Source of the DNA: Flexistipes sp041694215
GTDB lineage: Bacteria; Chrysiogenota; Deferribacteres; Deferribacterales; Flexistipitaceae
Assembly (NCBI GenBank): GCA_041694215.1
Contig: JASMTO010000162.1
Location: 1 to 17,594 of the forward strand
Direction of reading: 5' to 3'
DNA: 17,594 nucleotides
Position 1 is the stretch's first letter; each line of letters begins with the position of its first letter. The position numbers and the translations under genes are program-made. Of the stretch, positions 15,234 to 17,594 are shown one piece after another. The notes below the pieces were generated by a model that was given only the letters and a program-made list of their open reading frames with translations, was not told where the DNA came from and ran no database searches.

Positions 15234-15283
15234 CCTCTAACAACCTCTAACTAACTCCAATTACCTCCAACTACCTCCTTAAA
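15234..15283 (+). repeat. decamer array E (5 units) overlapping the cysQ 3' end
   Basis: CCTCTAACAA, CCTCTAACTA, ACTCCAATTA, CCTCCAACTA and CCTCCTTAAA run in 10-nt register. The last three overlap the minus-strand cysQ gene, supplying its stop codon and roughly its last ten residues (ending KEVVGGNWS). Confidence 0.78.
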
Positions 15284-16069
15284 AAAACTTAAAATGGTTT
15301 CATCATATGCTCTCATCGCTATGAAATGTGGATTTAGCACAGAATCTTTTGTATTGTATTGAAGTTTATTACCAGCATTATCGAGCACAACTCCGCCGGC
15401 GCATTCCAGGACACATTGCCCGGCTGCTGTATCCCATTCGGATGTAGGGCCGAACCTCGGGTAAATGTCCGCCTTGCCTTCAGCTAAAAGACAAAATTTT
15501 AAAGAGCTTCCTGCAGCCACAATCTCATAATTTTCAAAATTTGAAACAAATGTCTGTATAAGTCCACTCTGATGTGATCTGCTGCCAACGATTTTCAGTT
15601 TATCTGCATTTAGATTATTACTCGCTGTCAGCTTCATTTCTCTTCCGTCATAATATCTTTTAAAAGATCCATTCGTTATATCAGCAAAATAGATCAATTT
15701 TTGAGCAGGGATGACCACAACACCTGTGGCAGGTGAATTTTCTTTTATCAAAGCGATATTTACGGTAAATTCACCGTTCTTTTTTATGAATTCTTTTGTG
15801 CCGTCCAGTGGATCCACCAGCCAGTATTCACCCCATCCCTTTCTCTCTTGCCAACTAATATGCGCAGATTCCTCAGATAAAATTGGGATTTTAGGTGTTA
15901 TCCTTTTAAGCTCAGAGACAATGTGTTCGTGAGAACTCTTATCAGCCTCAGTTAGTGGGCTGGCATCATCCTTGTGCTCCACTTGGATATCACCTTCATA
16001 AATTTTCATAACCCTCTCACCGGCTTCAACTGCAATCTGGATAACATCTTCCATAAATTCATTTGTCAT
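15251..16069 (-). CDS. cysQ: 3'(2'),5'-bisphosphate nucleotidase CysQ
   Basis: Inositol-monophosphatase-fold enzyme that hydrolyses PAP, the by-product of PAPS use, to AMP. With the start at 16069 it has 272 residues. The metal-binding motifs are LSEES, DPLDGT (86-91, within WLVDPLDGTKEF) and WDTAAG (212-217, in GPTSEWDTAAGQ). I prefer the ATG at 16069 (MTNEFMED) because it overlaps the transporter stop as TAATG and a GGAG lies six bases upstream. An ATG at 16081 would add four residues but has no such site. The last ten or so residues are encoded by a decamer repeat array, so the original C terminus may have been replaced. Context with cysD and cysNC supports a PAP role over an inositol phosphatase. 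Confidence 0.93.
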   Translation of the reverse strand: MTNEFMEDVIQIAVEAGERVMKIYEGDIQVEHKDDASPLTEADKSSHEHIVSELKRITPKIPILSEESAHISWQERKGWGEYWLVDPLDGTKEFIKKNGEFTVNIALIKENSPATGVVVIPAQKLIYFADITNGSFKRYYDGREMKLTASNNLNADKLKIVGSRSHQSGLIQTFVSNFENYEIVAAGSSLKFCLLAEGKADIYPRFGPTSEWDTAAGQCVLECAGGVVLDNAGNKLQYNTKDSVLNPHFIAMRAYDETILSFFKEVVGGNWS

Positions 16070-17594
16070 TAAAAGCTCCATATAAACGGTATTAGTGTTA
16101 CTGCAATAATCATGTATGTTAAATTCAACGGTATCCCAATTTTCAGGAAATCACTGAATTTATAGCCACCGGGCCCGTAAACCATAAGGTTTGTCTGATA
16201 CCCCAGAGGTGTCGAAAAACTTGCCGAGGCTGCAACAGCAATAGCCATGGCAAATGGCATAGGGCTAAGCCCTAATTGCGCAGAAAGGGACATAGCGATG
16301 GGAAATACCAGGGCTGCTGCAGCGTTGTTGGTAATGATTTCCGTTAATAATGTCGTGGAAAAATATATAGCAGCCAGATAACCGATATTGCCGAAACTTC
16401 CCACAGAATTCACAATAAAAGAAGCCAGATAACCTGCAGTTCCTGTCTGCTCCAGCGCTTTGCTTACACCAAAGGCTGCGGCAATCACTATTATAACATT
16501 CAGCTCCACTGATCTTCTCGCCTCAAATACGGACAATGTTTTGGTGAGCAAAAGTACCACCAAGACCGTAAATGCAGCTGTAAAAATACTTGTAATACCT
16601 AAAGTAGCGGACAATATCATTGCCAGTACCGAAATAAGCGATATCCACGATTTACGCTTATCCACAACCGGGATTTTATCCCCCTTGCTTATGAGATAAA
16701 AATCTCTGGATCCGCTCCAGATATTTATAAAATCATCACCTGTTATTAACAACAATGTGTCGCCAGCTTTCAGTTTCAGATTGCCTATCCCTTCGTTCAG
16801 TTTTTCCCCATGTCTGTGTACAGCAACCACTGCAGCGTCGTATCGGCTTCTGAAATTACCCTCTTTGATTGTCTTATCCAGCATGGGGGAAGAGTTTGAT
16901 ACGACAACCTCCATAAATCTGGCTTTGCCTTTCTCCAGTAATTCCCTACAAAAATCCTCATCATGTATAGGCTCAAGCCCTTCTATAGCCTGTAATTTCT
17001 TAATACCTTCGGCTTTACCGGAGAAAAGAAGAATATCATCTTTATGCAATTTCTCTGTTGGTTTTACCGGTGAAATCTGGCTTCCATTCCTAATAAGTGT
17101 CACAAGGTATATATCCTCCAGATTCCTTAAGCCTGCAGTCTCAACCGTTTTGCCTGCAAGATGCTCTCCTTTTACTTTCATTTCATAAAGGTATTCAATA
17201 CCTACTTTGGTAAACGAATTAAGAAGATCGGGTTTATTAGGCAGCAATCTATGACCGATTAACATCATAAAAGCAAACCCGCCTATGGCACATGGGAGGC
17301 CTATCAGTGTAATATCAAAAATATTCAGCGAAATATTTCTGTAATCATACAGCATCCCGCTCACAACAAGGTTAGTAGATGTGCCTATCAGAGTACATAT
17401 TCCGCCGAAAATAGAGGCATAAGACAGAGGAATGAGGAATTTGGAAGGTGAAATTTTACTTTTAAGCGCCCAATCCCTAACAGTGGGGATAAACATCGCC
17501 ACCACCGGTGTATTGTTTAAAAAGGAAGAAAGGGCAAATACGGGTAGCATAATTTTAAGGAGTGATTTTCGACCGTCTTTGGCTTTACCTATAA
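16069..17594 (-). CDS. SLC13/DASS-type sulfate (anion) permease with two RCK_C domains, 5'-truncated
   Basis: Inner-membrane anion transporter, most likely for sulfate given its place ahead of cysQ-cysD-cysNC. The frame is open through the right window edge, with in-frame residues IGKAKDGRKSLLKI before the methionine at 17550, so that methionine is internal. About 500 residues are present and roughly the first 80-100 are missing. Motifs seen are SSFLNNTPVVAMFIP, GTSTNLVVSG, two TrkA-C (RCK_C) regulatory domains (about 119-195 and 210-280 from the 17550 methionine), then a C-terminal bundle with ITNNAAAALVFPIA and GYQTNLMVYGPGGY. The duplicated SNT/NNT signature and the central TrkA-C pair are typical of YfbS/SLT-like sodium:sulfate symporters. 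Arsenite, selenate or dicarboxylate transport cannot be excluded. The stop overlaps the cysQ start. Confidence 0.9.
   Translation of the reverse strand, partial: IGKAKDGRKSLLKIMLPVFALSSFLNNTPVVAMFIPTVRDWALKSKISPSKFLIPLSYASIFGGICTLIGTSTNLVVSGMLYDYRNISLNIFDITLIGLPCAIGGFAFMMLIGHRLLPNKPDLLNSFTKVGIEYLYEMKVKGEHLAGKTVETAGLRNLEDIYLVTLIRNGSQISPVKPTEKLHKDDILLFSGKAEGIKKLQAIEGLEPIHDEDFCRELLEKGKARFMEVVVSNSSPMLDKTIKEGNFRSRYDAAVVAVHRHGEKLNEGIGNLKLKAGDTLLLITGDDFINIWSGSRDFYLISKGDKIPVVDKRKSWISLISVLAMILSATLGITSIFTAAFTVLVVLLLTKTLSVFEARRSVELNVIIVIAAAFGVSKALEQTGTAGYLASFIVNSVGSFGNIGYLAAIYFSTTLLTEIITNNAAAALVFPIAMSLSAQLGLSPMPFAMAIAVAASASFSTPLGYQTNLMVYGPGGYKFSDFLKIGIPLNLTYMIIAVTLIPFIWSF
16076..16079 (-). promoter_or_regulatory. 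Shine-Dalgarno site deciding the cysQ start
   Basis: On the minus strand GGAG lies six bases before the ATG at 16069, inside the last codons of the upstream transporter gene. It would fall downstream of the alternative ATG at 16081, so it favours the shorter cysQ product and translational coupling through TAATG. Confidence 0.65.

Larger units (their letters stand above)
14945..15250 (-). other. 306-bp cysQ-cysD intergenic region filled with short-period repeats
   Basis: No gene is seen on either strand. Read along the plus strand it holds a heptad array (14965-15006), a second heptad array (15023-15085), a third (15092-15140), a decamer array (15172-15200), a hairpin (15197-15229) and a second decamer array beginning at 15234. 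The plus strand is poor in G and rich in C and A, so any cysQ-cysD read-through transcript would be G-rich. I see no convincing -35/-10 promoter, so cysD may be transcribed from upstream or from a promoter hidden in the arrays. Confidence 0.8.

Noticed and set aside
13567..15283. CRISPR array
   Set aside because: Repeats are 7 or 10 nt, tandem and without unique 30-nt spacers, and no cas gene is present.

Overview
The window reads as one end of a contig from a low-GC, AT-rich, Gram-negative-type bacterium. The gene order (an aromatic amino acid cluster running into cmk-ispH-rpsA, with a six-domain S1 protein directly behind ispH) and the protein sequences look Deferribacterota-like (Flexistipes/Deferribacter/Denitrovibrio relatives). 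That placement is an inference from pattern memory and was not computed. Both outer genes are cut by the window edges.

Bases 49-11548 hold eleven plus-strand genes, packed so tightly (mostly 1-14 nt overlaps, no gap above 28 nt) that they look like one long operon: pheA 3' part, hisC, aroF, tyrA, aroA, cmk, ispH, rpsA, a Na+/Ca2+ exchanger-family membrane protein, sppA and comM. The first five cover the shikimate entry step (aroF), EPSP synthase (aroA), the phenylalanine and tyrosine branches (pheA, tyrA) and a transaminase that could finish both (hisC). They are followed by nucleotide (cmk), isoprenoid (ispH) and translation (rpsA) housekeeping genes. The first 112 bases are a perfect palindrome whose right arm is genuine pheA coding sequence, so the left arm is most likely a fold-back or assembly artefact at a contig end.

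Bases 11554-17594 hold a convergent minus-strand sulfate-activation cluster, read from the right edge leftwards: SLC13-type sulfate/anion permease with two RCK_C domains (truncated), cysQ (PAP phosphatase), cysD (ATP sulfurylase small subunit) and cysNC (ATP sulfurylase GTPase fused to APS kinase). Together they would import sulfate, make APS and PAPS, and remove PAP. No reductase is visible in the window.

The unusual part is 13.5-15.3 kb, inside the sulfate cluster. A small four-helix-bundle protein gene (23S rRNA intervening-sequence protein/bAvd family) sits between cysD and cysNC, bracketed by a perfect 25-nt inverted repeat built of 7-nt units (GTTCAAC-like). The same 7-nt units recur upstream of cysD. 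The 306-bp cysQ-cysD gap is almost wholly made of four further short-period arrays (period 7, 7, 10 and 10) around a hairpin, and one array runs into the cysQ stop region. This cassette plus heptad/decamer array landscape is the best candidate here for an undescribed repetitive or mobile element system.
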